A DNA stretch of 64,000 bases from Earliella scabrosa (lineage: Eukaryota > Basidiomycota > Agaricomycetes > Polyporales > Polyporaceae). A program made the position numbers and the translations under genes. Position 1 is the stretch's first letter; every line of letters begins with the position of its first letter. The notes beneath the pieces are model-generated. The model saw only the letters and a program-made list of their open reading frames with translations, searched no databases and was not told the origin of the DNA. Below are positions 24,036 to 35,541 of this stretch, piece by piece. The stretch spans positions 496,001-560,000 of the forward strand of contig JABYQQ010000011.1 in NCBI GenBank assembly GCA_022605405.1, given 5' to 3'.

Positions 24036-27000
24036 GAAGAGAGATCGGACGGCGCATGCGCCGTAAAGCAGGACATCCGAGAAGTCCAACTGGAGAAGTG
24101 CCGGAGAGGTTTGCGAGGGTGCTCAACACTGTTAATCCACTCGAGGACGAGCACCTTGATATGCCGGATGCGTAGTGTAGCAGTGATTGATATGCACCGT
24201 AGACGACGTCAAACACGCGGACGACCTGATGGAAGAGACCCATCTTGTTAGCCACGGCAACCAGTGTTCATCGAGAATACGCCACTTACTGCGCTATCAA
24301 ACCTCAACCTGGGGGATGTAAGACGCAGAAAGAGGCCTGACTTTGGAGCTTCTGTATAAGGTTGGATAAGATAGGGGATCCCGGGGACGGGATGCTGCGT
24401 GGAGACGTTCGGCGGCTTGAACATGAAGAGCACGAGTCACGGTAGACCGCAGTGATGATGTTTGTCGGGAGGAAGATAGGCGAGAAGCGCGTTTCCAGCA
24501 GGCAGGACGACTCGGCGCGCATTCCGTAGTCGGAAACCTTGTACACAGTGCCTAATAGCACTACGTGCTCGATACTCGCATCCCATGTCTCCAAGCTCCC
24601 GCTGAGCCGTCACGCGCCACCACGCAGTCGCATGCGATTGCGTACAACAGCGCGCCCAGAATGCACGCGTGTGATACTGCACTCCTTCAGCGGCGCCGTA
24701 ACGCCAGTGCCGATGCTGATATGGACATGGAGAACGCGAGGTCGAGCCTACGACCTAGGTATGTGTGGCGTGCAGGTGCAGAGGGAGCGCATGGGGCAGG
24801 CAGGCCTGCCGGATGCGCTCCACTCGTTCTGTGGACGGTGTGGGCAGCATGAGGGGATGGGCGTCATGCATGCGGCGGAGGACTGGAGTGGGAGCAATAC
24901 TTTGACGGCGGAAGAGATGCGGCTGGACACGGAGATGTGGACGGAGCGGCCAGCTGCTGTGGCGGGGCTGGGTGAGGACGAGGTGTACCCTTGTTCTGGG
25001 CGTGATACGATTCGCCTGTGTTGACGATCGAGAGAGTTTGAGCATGCGTAGCAAGAGCGCAGCCTAGGAGACATCACTGGCAACATACAGACAGGGCAAG
25101 GCCGTAATCATGCCGCTCGCGATAGACGGGTCAGCCGACAGCTTGGTGGTATTCCGGAGAGCTTCTCGAGTAGCGGACAAACCCAGGAAGCGATGGAAGC
25201 GGTGGCTCAGGGCCTCGAGGCACGATCTCGCGAGCAGACGGACCCTGCAAGGCGCAACCAGGCAGGATTGGGTTCCGTACGATGCGCTCATGCTGCTCGT
25301 CGTAGCCTAATCTCCGAACAGTGGACGCGATGTCTTCCTGAGGTGCTTCAAGCCGCGGGCGTCTCCGGCTGCGGACGGAACAGGGTGTCTTGTGAGGAGC
25401 GAATGGCGCGCCGTCCCAGAACGTGCAGTATGGCACATCACCGGACGTCACTGCTTCCCGGGGGCGCCCATGTCCGGGTGCAGGACGAGGAGATGAAGAC
25501 GATTGATCGCGTACGACGCGAACGGCAGGCGCAGGGTAGAAGTCGAGCCGAAGAGCAGCTGGGCAGCCGGGACAGCGAGGAAGGATGTGGACGGACGTGG
25601 AAGGCGTAGTGCGCCCAAATGTGGTACCGAGGAGTGGGATATGACGCGTCCTGGGACCTACGGAGTTCACGGCTCGCACGGACGTGCGGCGGAGGACTCG
25701 ACCAGATGGCAATAAGAGACAGACGCGCGGAGGGTCGAGCGGTCTGAGAACAAACGGAGATCCTGAGGCAGGAGGGAGTGTGTATCGTGAAATCGAGATT
25801 GCGTGGGGGATGGAAAGGCTGGCTAGCCTGTTCATTGAGAGTGCCCGCCGGGACCTGCGTAGCCCCACGTGTTCGACGAGACGTGTGTGCACAGCGATTA
25901 CGCAGCGATGGAGAGACAGGGGTGGCATCAGCGGGAGGGCGGCGGGTAGCGCCGTATGGCATCGGGTGGGAGGAATACGGATAGCGACCGACTGGACGAC
26001 CGTGCGTACAATCAACTGCCAGTCGTAGTTCTTGAGGGCGAAGACCAGCCGCATAGAGGCGATGGACGTACCATATGGGAGATCGAGAGCATTGAAGATC
26101 GAGTTTGACTGGGCCGAGTCGCTCGCACAGCAAGTGCCGAGCTGATGCGGGATTTAGGCCTCACTTGACGAGCGACGAGCAACGCACGAAGTGGGTAAGA
26201 GAACTAGGAGGCAAGCTCAAGAACGAACAATGGCCCATTAATAAACATGAACACGTACCTGCAGCGCCTCCTTGCCCAGTCCGACGAATCCTGAACTCTC
26301 CCTGCCACCTCTAGTCCTGTGCACCGACCTCTGACATATTCCTCCGCCTTCGCCGATGATAGCGAGTCAACAAGGGGTCGTGCATGATTAGAAGCAGTCG
26401 AGCATCCGTGGCTGAGAAGAGCCGATCCGGGGACATGCGCGTGGAATCGCTGACCACCCGGTGAACAAGATGGGAGCGGCGCGAGGTGTCCGTCAAGAGG
26501 GATGAGAGGTACGATGTTCCTGGACCAGGACAGAGCGCATGCAAGACATAAGTCTGAAGAACTCGTCTAGGGATGCAGAGTCAGAGTATACCGTGGCGCG
26601 AGCCGGATGTGGGAGCTCACGATGGGCATGGTGTTGCGTGTCCAGGATATTTGCGCTCGTTCTAATGCCTTGATACGAAGGTCGGCTGCAGGCTGACCTT
26701 CTGAGGATGTACGATGAGCTCAGGGATCTAGAACCACGCTCACGCGAAAGGAAGAGATGGGCAAGGCAATGAATCGGGTGCGGTGCGATGACAACGAGGG
26801 AGAACGACGAAAAAAGTACTCACCAGGACGGTGCCAACACGTGCAGAGAGCTAGGGCTCCCTGAACACGGCGGGTGGATAGGCCTGAGCGACATACTACG
26901 GATACCGGGTAGTACTCGGAGCAGGTATCTCCTGACGTCAGCTCCGGGGTGGGTACTTGCGAATGTGGGCAGATCGGGAGGATTTCTGCTGGGAGAGCAT

Positions 27001-28600
27001 GATAATAGCGCGGGCTCAGAGGAGAAGAAGGAAGGCAGAGCAATACGCAGGTGTCGTATCGGAGGGCCTTGCGAACCGGTTCAGCTGGGGAGACAGAGGC
27101 GAGGGTCCGGAAGAGTCGGCAGACAGGACAGCCGCATCCGCTGAGCGTACATGTCAGAGGAGATCCTCCTTGTTGTGGTCTGTGGCCCTAGTCATGTACG
27201 AAGGTGTTGCTCCTGGTGCGTGCAGTTGCGGTCGGGACTGCGGCAGCGTTTCGACCGGCCCCTCGCTGGCGCCAGGAGCTGTGACTCGGAGAACTCCGGT
27301 CACCATGTGACGTAGCGCGACGCGACTGCTTCGAGTTCGTGTCCTTCGGCTCATCTTCGCCCTCGCGCATCCTGAGCCGGCACATACACAGTAGGTCAGA
27401 CCGTCAATCGCCTTCTGGAACTATCTGCAGACTCAAGGTCTCTCGAGTTTAGAACCGGAGCGTACTGCCAGATGAGGGCCGCCGACGTGTCCAACAAGTT
27501 GGAGCCTTCCACCTCCAACGCTCAGTCACTCAGCCTGCGTCGAGATTTCCAGGTCCGTTGCACAGCAGTAAGTTGCACTACACCGTATCGTATGACAACA
27601 ATGACTGGAACGTGGACCAGTTGATCTCGGTCGGACATAAGTATGCCGTACCACAGGCGCCGCGTTTTCTGCGGCTCAGTGAAGGAGCAGCAAGAACGCG
27701 GGAACGTCAAGCTTGAAGCTTGATGGTCGGAGGCTACTGAAGCTCTTGCAACAGTTGGCCGCGCTGGAGCCTCTCGACTGGTTTTCAGACAATGACCCGG
27801 ACATGACGCGTCTGCTATGCGGCTGCTGCAGCGGGTTCCACCCATGGACTGTCAATTCTCCGGCTCGACGCGGACATACAGGGTCATTGCGCTTCTACCG
27901 ACGATGACGAGAGGTCCGGCAATTGCGCCTCCGAGCGAGAGACCGTGACGTGTCTCAAGTGTGGCGACGCCAAATGCTCAGCCGTCCAGCACCCGCGTGC
28001 GCTCTGCGACAACAGGGAATGTCAAAGTAAGTTGTCGCACATTGATGCACAGCATGGTTGTTGACTCACTATTCCTTCGATGTTTCAGCGACGCTCTCAT
28101 CCCATGCTACAGCATGACCCCTCGCAAGTCCTGTTTAAGTCCGGAGGCGTCGCTCTCGTGCTTTAACGACCGTACGTTGAGGCAAATTGTCGCATCTCCA
28201 GACCTGCAGGGCAACGCTCCTCAATCCTTGCGTGAGTCATTATGGCGGCGCTGTGAGTGGTGCGGTCTAACGAGATACTGCCTCGATCGCATCCCTCAGG
28301 CAATATCCGCGGTCCCGGTTCTCCGCGACTCCTTCTACCCTTTATTCTGAAGCCGTCGCAGAGGCACACCCACCCATTCAAGCTTCTACGCGCGATGACT
28401 GTAGTCGAGCTGCTCCGCACTATGCGCCTCTGCTCGCCTGCGATCTAGCATCATGCAAAGCCACGCTTCCCATCATGTGCAGGCTCCATCACTGTCCAAC
28501 CTTGGATTCCGAGATCAGTCGCGAGAAGGAGACTGTCGGCTTGAGTCAGCTGTCACTAAGGTCCGTGCTCACCCAAGCAACAGCCTGTCCAGCGGGATCA
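24036..28600. other. No supported gene; one long uncertain open frame
   Basis: The minus strand at 25131-26054 has a 307-codon open frame starting with ATG, rich in arginine, proline, serine and leucine and without a recognisable motif. An overlapping 231-codon frame (25438-26133) lies on the same strand in another frame. Such overlapping frames in GC-rich DNA are weak evidence. No conserved block shared with the F-box modules was seen. Confidence 0.3.
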
Positions 28601-29264
28601 GGTGAATACTACCTAATACCGATGTGCGCAATGCCACGTCGAGTCTGAGCGGCACGTCAACCTACGACAGGACGGACCTCGACTCCGAGGCTTCGGACCA
28701 GACCAGGTGTGGCGCCAACTCAATAAAGTATGGCGACGCACCCTTGGTTTCATCCACCATCCCCTGCTGAACTCGCCTTCGACACCCGTCGACCCGATAG
28801 CGCTCGTCCGCTCTGGCCCGCGAAGACTGACTCAAAGGCGGTGCTACCCTCCACCGAGCTGGAACCGCGTCTCTTCGAGCGGGCGGGACTACAGTGTCAG
28901 ACTTACTATTCACGATTGGCGTCCTCCAGACCGAGGTTCGTGAAGAGGCTCGACTGACGCCTTCGGATGCTCGACCGCTTAGGCTGCAATGTCCTCAAGA
29001 GCTTTTCCTCGTGCCGATGGGCAGCAAGGGCTCAGACAACTTGACTCCGCACGTGCAGGTTGATGACATCTGAAACGCAAGGGTCTCGCCAACACATCTC
29101 GCGCAGGACGTCTATCGCGAAGCTTCCAACTCCCACCCCATATCAGCCTCAGGTGACGTCGTGGTGCCGTATGAAACTGCGCCCTCGCGCCTCTCCCTAC
29201 CTTTGCTTGAATCGCGTTCAAACTCCCTGCTCCCTGATCCAATCGCCTGTGGACGCGGGAGACC

Positions 29265-29660
29265 GTGAATCTCTCGTCTTCCGAATGCTACTCTTCAACC
29301 CATACGCACGTCAGGCCAATGAGCACCGACATCGATTCGAGTTTGGTTCACGCAAGCGAGTGGCTGCATCCGTCCCGTACAGGTACGTCAATCTGGTGCC
29401 TCTGTTCTGCAGCTCCACATCCTCGCTCACGACCACTGATCTCAAACCAGGGCGTTCAGATCTCAGAGCCCGAGCGACGTGCGACGCATCCCGCGTACCT
29501 CCTACTCGCATTCGTCCAAACGCACCATCCACCACGCACGCACCTCTTCAAGGTCAGCTCCTCTGCTCTCACCATAAAGTTAAGGAGGGCGATTCAGCAC
29601 GCTCGACCCGGTCTGTGGCATATGCCAGTCAGTCTGACGCACTTACGGTCTTCACGGGCA
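29265..29660 (+). CDS. Unrecognised possible two-exon fragment
   Basis: A frame containing SSTHTHVRPMSTDIDSS and HASEWLHPSR leads into a good donor (CAG then GTACGT near 29380). After an acceptor CCAG near 29452 it could continue in a frame with ISEPERRATHPAYLLLAFVQ. This gives two plausible coding pieces around a roughly 70-base intron. The fragment lies upstream of block Y copy 4 on the same strand, much as the open frame at 17210 lies upstream of copy 3, though the two are not clearly similar. Function unknown. Confidence 0.25.
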
Positions 29661-30009
29661 TCATCTTGACACCAGGACTCAGAAGTTCGGGTGCTTCACC
29701 GCCGACGATGCGTGGTTGAACGGATCTCAGCAATCTCTCAAATGCTGACGATGTAAGTACTGATGATCCTATGTTGAGTTTGCTTTCGCTTGTCGTCGAC
29801 GCCCAGCTGACTGTCATCCACAGATAGACATCAGCTTGCGGTGCCCGATACCCAGATGTACGTCGCTGCACCCGTGTGCACACCGTCTGCTATTCGTGCA
29901 CTGACCCGATGCGCAATGCTAACTGGACTTCGACGGTTCCAATTTCCGAATAATCAGTATCAGTCGAAGGGTCTCAGCTCGCAAATACGGCTACGTATAG
30001 TGCATGCAC

Positions 30010-31830
30010 ACTCACCCGCAGGAAATGAAGCGTCCTCAGGTTTCTCCTCCCGCCCATCATGCCTCCGGTCGACCGTCTGCAAGACTACGGGCTCGTCTGC
30101 TGGCTCGTGCGCTGGGAAACTGGACCTTACCGCCACCCCTCGGTGGGCTCTTCACTACGGATCCGAGTCGATGCGCCGGGTCATCCACTCTCAAGTATGT
30201 CAAGTCGCTCATCGCCGCGTGCACCCACCACATCCGGTATCTCATCATACGAGTACTTCCGTAGCCGCTCCGCGCGATCGCCTTCGAGCACCATCGTCTC
30301 CGAGGACATCCCCTGCGACCCTGGCGGACCTTTACCATTGAAGCGAGCGACACAGTCACCAGAGGACGACGAAACCCAAGTCATCCGACTCCCGCAGGCA
30401 TCCGCACTTACGGCAATGTTGGATTCCCGGTCCGAGGGTCTGAAGCAAGCGCAGTACGACGTCGAGTGCTCGCTCCTCGTTGCCGTATCACCCAAGAGCT
30501 ATCATCCTTTGCGGGTCGACGAGAAAACAGCAGACGGACGCAGAGCTGTCGGCGCCGACTCGATCCTCGAACCTCCTCGAACAGGGAACCGGCACGGAGC
30601 AAGACCCCACATGTACGCATTCGTCCTCGTCCGATGTCCGACAGACAGATGCTCGGATGGCCGCTGCTGCAATCCTCGACAGCAGTGATATCGATGGTAG
30701 GTAGGACGTCCGTACCCGATGTTTGCGTCGGCTGATGACTTGGTCTCCCAGACGCGCTCGCTCTTCACGCGGCAACGACTGACTCGGTTTCGCTCGCCCT
30801 CGCATAGTGTTGACCATGGGTTGTTCCTAGCTGCCCTGTCCAAAATCCTATCTTGGCGGCGGTCTCAGACATTCAAGATGTTTCTGCTAGGCTCCGCAGC
30901 TGGACGGCGGCAGCCTCCTCCCACGTACATCCGCGCCTCCCAGTCGTCCTTGCCCCTCAAACATCTTGCCCGTGCGGGCGGGTACGCTGTCAAGATCCAA
31001 CGCTGCGAGTCAGACATCGAGGACGTCCACGATGATCGATCGCGGTGCGAGCAGAGGATTCACGTCGCCGCGGACCTGTGCAGATCTCGGCGACTTTGAC
31101 CTCGACGTAGGTAACGGGCCCATTCTCCATTCTCCGTATCTGTACTCTGCGTTTCTGACCCTAGCGATTGCTGCAGCTGCACTACAGCCTCGGAACAGCG
31201 CAACTTCGCGCTCCGCATGCGCCGCCAGAGCCTCGTCTCCCCTCGCGTCCCGCGCTCGCTGAGCGAGTGGAGCATAATCCCCTCGCCGCCGCCTCGCACG
31301 CATGACCGCTCTTGCCTCGCGAGGGAGTTGGAGTCACGATCTGGGGTATACGTAGCATCACATGTGACCCGAGGCATCGTTGGACCCCTGCCGCTTTCAC
31401 GTCAACTTCAACCATCGACATGCTGGCCGGATACGGTGCCATGCTCTCGCGTAGACCACAACCATCAGGCCTCAGGAGCGCAGACGACTCCACACCGTCA
31501 CAAGCAGCGGTTCCCATGCAGCTTTCTCTCCTAATCCTATCTCTCCGTCGACGCCTCGTCTCGGGTGCTTGTCGCTCGTCGCTCACTGTGAAGTCGAATC
31601 CGCTTCTGGAGTCTGGACGGCAACTTCGAGTCGAACACCCCACCGACGTTGCCGTGGACGAGGTGCTCGCTGTGCAATCTCATCGTGCGAAGACCCAGTT
31701 CTGTGCACAGGCACAAGTGCGAGCAGCGTGTTCCCCCTGCGACACGCCGATCGTGTGAGTGTGAAAGGGTGTGTCGCTCGCAATACCATTCTCGAGCCTC
31801 CTGCTGCGTAGAGGGTGACGAAGGCAGACA
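30010..31830 (+). pseudogene. Unknown block Y, copy 4, likely decayed gene
   Basis: This is the partner of the block at 17990-20060. It shares its start (CTCACCCGCAGGAA), the DALALHAA and SVSLALA traces near 30750-30800, the DLDVG(N) trace near 31100, and SGRQLRVEHPTDVAVDEVLA near 31615-31670. Its 3' part (31690-31900) also matches the minus strand of 9200-9420 in the copy 1 module. The traces lie in different frames and no single frame spans the block. It faces F-box pseudogene copy 4. Confidence 0.45.
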
Positions 31831-31904
31831 CTGCTCCTCTGAAGGGTTCGTAGGTGTGAACATTGGCCATTTTCCCGTCCGCATGTCGCTATTCTACTTT
31901 CAAG

Positions 31905-33712
31905 GTCCGCATATATAACGTAACTCAATGTCCGCGTGAGTGCGCTGAACATCTGTCTACCACATTGTCCTTCGATCGGCCTCCTCCGTCATGTCGTTGG
32001 TCTCTGCCCTGATGAATAGCTGCGGCACGACGAGCTGCGCGATGGTTCGGTGCGTAGCAGTGGGTCTCCCGCCGTGTCAACCGATGGGATTTCGTTGTCG
32101 TGTCTTGTCGGCGTGCATGGCAATGGGATTGCTTTGGTCATCAGTGATGGGGTGTATGGGGGTTGCAGCTTGTCGAGACGACGAGATGTGCGAGCGAGCG
32201 CCAGTGTGCGTGCGTGCCCGGATGCCGGGAATGAGAGGCTTCGGGGTGTCGGTGGAGTGAGGATGGGAAACCGGGTGCCAGCAGACACACGCGGGTACTC
32301 TCGAGCTTGACCGAGTACGCGGCCGGCATCCGACGAGCGTCCTTCAACATCGTGACCGCGGCTCGTCCAGCTCGGTGGTGTGATCGCGGTTTAGCTTCCT
32401 ACGGCACCTTCATCGACCGGCGAAGCGCGCACCTGGTTGCACGCGAGGAGGTTTGTGGTCAAACATGAGGAGCCCGCCGACCGCTGGCCTCTTCTCGCTG
32501 GAAGCCCCTGCGTATCTCTCGTTCGCCTCGCCCACCTCCGCGATCTCCAGCCGCGCAACCTCCATGCTATTGTTGGACCGGCTCCTGTGCGAGACGGTAC
32601 TTGAGCTTGAGGTCTGGGGGATTCGCGCGGGCGGGGAAAGCAGGATGCGCCGCCGCCGTGGCCTCGATCGTGCGAGTCGCTCCATCCTCGACCGCCCTCC
32701 CTACATGTCCCCTTCATCCCCTTCCCGGGCGCCTTGCTCAGCGCTGGCTACACCCTGCTCCGTCTGCGGTCTATAGATCGTGCCGTCTCCATGGAGCATG
32801 CGGACCACATCCGCCAGGAGCGCCTCGTCTTCATACAGTGCTCCCTGGCGGCGGGCTTCTTCCTCGGCTGCTTGCTTGGCTGCTTTCTCTGCTTGTTCGG
32901 CTGCCTCGATCTCCTCCCGCGTATGCCACAGGTGTCGCCAGTTGTCTAAGAATAGCACAATATACGTGAGCATCGCTGCCACAGATCGGACAGGGCCGCA
33001 TGACGCACCACTCGTCCTGAGAAGCACTTCGACAGAGACAGCGGCGTGACAGCTGTCAGGGAGCCGGCGGACCATCTCCGCCGTCCACCACCCAGCCTCG
33101 TGCTCCTCGTCGTTCTCCAAGAGGGTGAAGTGGAGCTGGCGCAGCTCCGGGAACCGAGACAGAATGGCCCGCATCTCGTCCCCGAGGAGGAGGTCTGCAA
33201 GGCCCGTGCGGTCGACCCCATAAGACCAGCCATGGTGTCCGTGGCCACGGGACTGCACGTCAACTGTGAGAGATAGCAAGGCCGAACCCGAGTGCACAAT
33301 CTCCAGAACGGATCGCAGTGTACGCGTGCGTGCGCTTGGGGCAGATCTGGCGCGAATGCCAGGGTCGGACGGTGGATCGTCCAACGAGCAGTGAACTGTT
33401 AGACGTTCGAGTCCGAGGAAAGTTTCGATGCACTGCAAAGTGTTCCCTTGGTGCCGATCAGAGGTGGTGTGATGGTAGCGGCTGAGGACATCATACCTGA
33501 GACCCCGCTCCAAACATTCAGTTCCAAACTCGTGACAGAGCAGCCGAACGCGGACACTGGCCAGAGAGCCAGGGCACAGTCCGCATTCTAGGATAGAACT
33601 TCAGTATATGCGCGCCACAGATGCGTGAAATAGGATATTTCGCACCCCAAACTTGAGAGATCCTAAGCTATGGCATTTTCCAGCCTGGAGGTCTGGCCGC
33701 CACCTAGTAATT
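31905..33712. repeat. Segmental duplication, copy B
   Basis: This is the second copy of the segment at 20090-21865. It ends abruptly at 33712, inside the equivalent of F-box exon 1, where unrelated AT-rich sequence begins. Confidence 0.9.
32701..33712 (-). pseudogene. F-box-like gene, copy 4, 5'-truncated
   Basis: Exon 3 (33446-32701), exon 2 (33587-33497) and only the last 67 bases of exon 1 (33712-33646) are present, all nearly identical to copy 3. The start codon and the whole F-box segment are missing because homology stops at 33712. Exon 3 is still open (248 codons) and carries an in-frame 24-base insertion that lengthens the charged tail (EEIEAAEQAEKAAKQAAEEE). The intact frame fits a very recent loss. 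A chimeric transcript from the new left-hand sequence cannot be excluded. Confidence 0.85.
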
Positions 33713-34052
33713 ACGATTGATGAGTGCAACGAAGAAATCGTTCTTTAAGTACGACGTTCTCCGCCAAAATGTGTTACGGGAAGTTGTGCCCGTGAGAAAA
33801 TAGTTCATACTCCGATTACACAGAGTAAGAGCAGAGTAAGCGCTGACATAAGCACTGGTAACAAAGTTTCTTACTGAGCCAACCCTAAACTGAGGTTAGC
33901 TGAGTCGCGCGGGAACCTGTTAGCCGCCCACAGCACTGCCACTATGTCTAGCTTTGCTTTTATCCTATACATTGCACATTGATACTAGTTACATAGTAAT
34001 GGAAGATATAGGTGGGCTTGCATATCTTAAAACGCAAAATAAGCGCCCAAAT

Positions 34053-34120
34053 GGCCGAAAATCCGAAGCTTTCTGTGCCTCGCTTTCGACTGGGACACAG
34101 AAAGCTTCGGATTTTCGGCC
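34053..34120. repeat. Perfect inverted repeat, 25-bp arms, 18-nt loop
   Basis: Left arm 34053-34077 begins GGCCGAAAATCC and right arm 34096-34120 is its exact reverse complement, ending GGATTTTCGGCC. The loop spans 34078-34095. The arms carry an AAGCTT site and are identical across all 25 bases. Confidence 0.95.
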
Positions 34121-34708
34121 GATGGTGCTCAGCAGTTCCTGGTCACATGACTCCTGACAATCTCAGATTGTAGCCATAAATGATGGTAACAAAACGGTAT
34201 ATATCACTATATGTTTTTAATCAAAACTGTATGTGCTAGAGTCAAAATACAATTGCCCAAATCGGGAAGGATGGGCTGTTTTTCGCATCTCATGGGCGCT
34301 CAACGGGCGCCTATGTTGCCAAATTCGGTAGGCATAGTCATAAATATTGACTTGAGTGTGTACACGCCCAGGTGTGCGCCGGGAGCCTGGGATATCTGGT
34401 CGGAAGTTATCTGTGGGTGCAACTTTGGATATTGGGCGGTGATCTGGCGGCCGGCGCCTAGTCATCGAGCCCATATCGCTTTGCCCGATATCTGTTCGAT
34501 GTCTGGCCCATGACCTTCCAGTATTCAGAGGATTGGAACCATGGTCCGACTTCCGCCGGACGTCCGCCGGACTTCCCCTGTCTAGCGCCCATGCACCGCC
34601 ACAGTGCGAAATAGTTACGCACACGTCCGCCCCTCGCTATCGTATTCCTACACACATCAGTCCGTTTCTAACCACCAGAGTTGCACCCTAATCTCTCGGG
34701 TTCCGCAC

Positions 34709-34725
34709 TGCGAAATGATTTCGCA
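34709..34725. repeat. Short palindrome TGCGAAAT-G-ATTTCGCA
   Basis: Two 8-base arms surround a single base. The half-site TGCGAAA recurs several times within 270 bases, which suggests a repeated protein-binding or structural motif. Confidence 0.7.
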
Positions 34726-34903
34726 CTCCGTAGGCATTCTGCACTCCGCATTTGAGCTGTCGTATTGACTTGTGCGAAACACCTCAGTAACGGTCCGCCG
34801 AGCTGCGGAACTCTCCGAGTACGTTGCGTTCCGCATGCTATCTGTCGTATCAGATGGTGCGAAACCATTCAGTAACTCAGTCATTAACAACGCCAATGAG
34901 AAT

Positions 34904-35125
34904 ATGCGGAGCCCCTCCGCTCCTTCAGAACGCCATTGGAATCATGCGGAGCCCTTCCGCTCCTCAACAACGCCGATGTAACTATGCGGAGCCCCTCCGC
35001 TCCTTCAGAACGCCATTGGAATCATGCGGAGCCCTTCCGCTCCTCAACAACGCCGATGTAACTATGCGGAGCCCCTCCGCTCCTTCAGAACGCCATTGGA
35101 ATCATGCGGAGCCCTTCCGCTCCTA
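34904..35125. repeat. 80-bp tandem array of GC-rich mini-hairpins
   Basis: Nearly three identical 80-bp units start at 34904, 34984 and 35064. Each unit is two related 40-bp halves, and each half begins ATGCGGAGCCC(C/T)(T)CCGC, which can fold with a GCGGAG / CTCCGC stem around a CCC loop (the second half has a C-to-T change in the stem). The units show no visible differences, so the array is young or homogenised. Confidence 0.92.
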
Positions 35126-35541
35126 GCGTCGAGCGAGTTTACAATAAGTTATAGGGTAACTTTTATTGGACGGTGTGCCTTCAGACTCTCCTCTTGACAT
35201 ACTACTTATTTCACCCCTTAGATTGGTCAGGGCAATTCGAGTTTTCAGGATGTGCTCTTTGAAACCGACTTAGGAATCATGAGCCTTCGGTTGCTCCTAT
35301 GGAGACCCACCAGCAAGACGGACGGCAATCTATGTTGACCCTGCTACTTTCACGTAAGTACTTCATCCACATACCCGTTGATTGCTCGTGTGACTGCCCA
35401 TTGAGCCGACGGCATTGAGTCTATGTAATTTTTGCGCCCGGAGGCGCGCTCTTGCCCCGGTTCTGCCAACACTCCTCAGAACTTTCCCCTACTTCGTCTT
35501 CCCTACCCACTGCGCCTATCCTCGTCCTTCTCTTGTTTCTG
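35126..35541. other. Spacer and likely promoter of the 729-residue gene
   Basis: No gene is supported. The stretch from 35450 to the ATG at 35542 is pyrimidine-rich (CCTCGTCCTTCTCTTGTTTC), typical of sequence just upstream of fungal start codons. An in-frame upstream start at 35452 would add a hydrophobic leader, but ATG 35542 gives the more protein-like start. Confidence 0.35.

Larger units (their letters stand above)
33713..34903. other. AT-rich block with hairpins, no gene
   Basis: The composition is clearly more AT-rich than the flanks. The block holds a perfect long hairpin, a TGCGAAAT/ATTTCGCA palindrome, several TGCGAAA copies (near 34600, 34709, 34771, 34858) and a TTCCGCCGGACGTCCGCCGGACTT stretch near 34550. 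No open frame looks coding. Its left edge coincides with the truncation of F-box copy 4, which suggests inserted DNA. Confidence 0.5.

Noticed and set aside
25131..26133. 307- and 231-codon minus-strand frames
   Set aside because: They overlap each other in different frames, have biased composition and no motif. GC-rich DNA gives such frames by chance. Noted but not called as genes.
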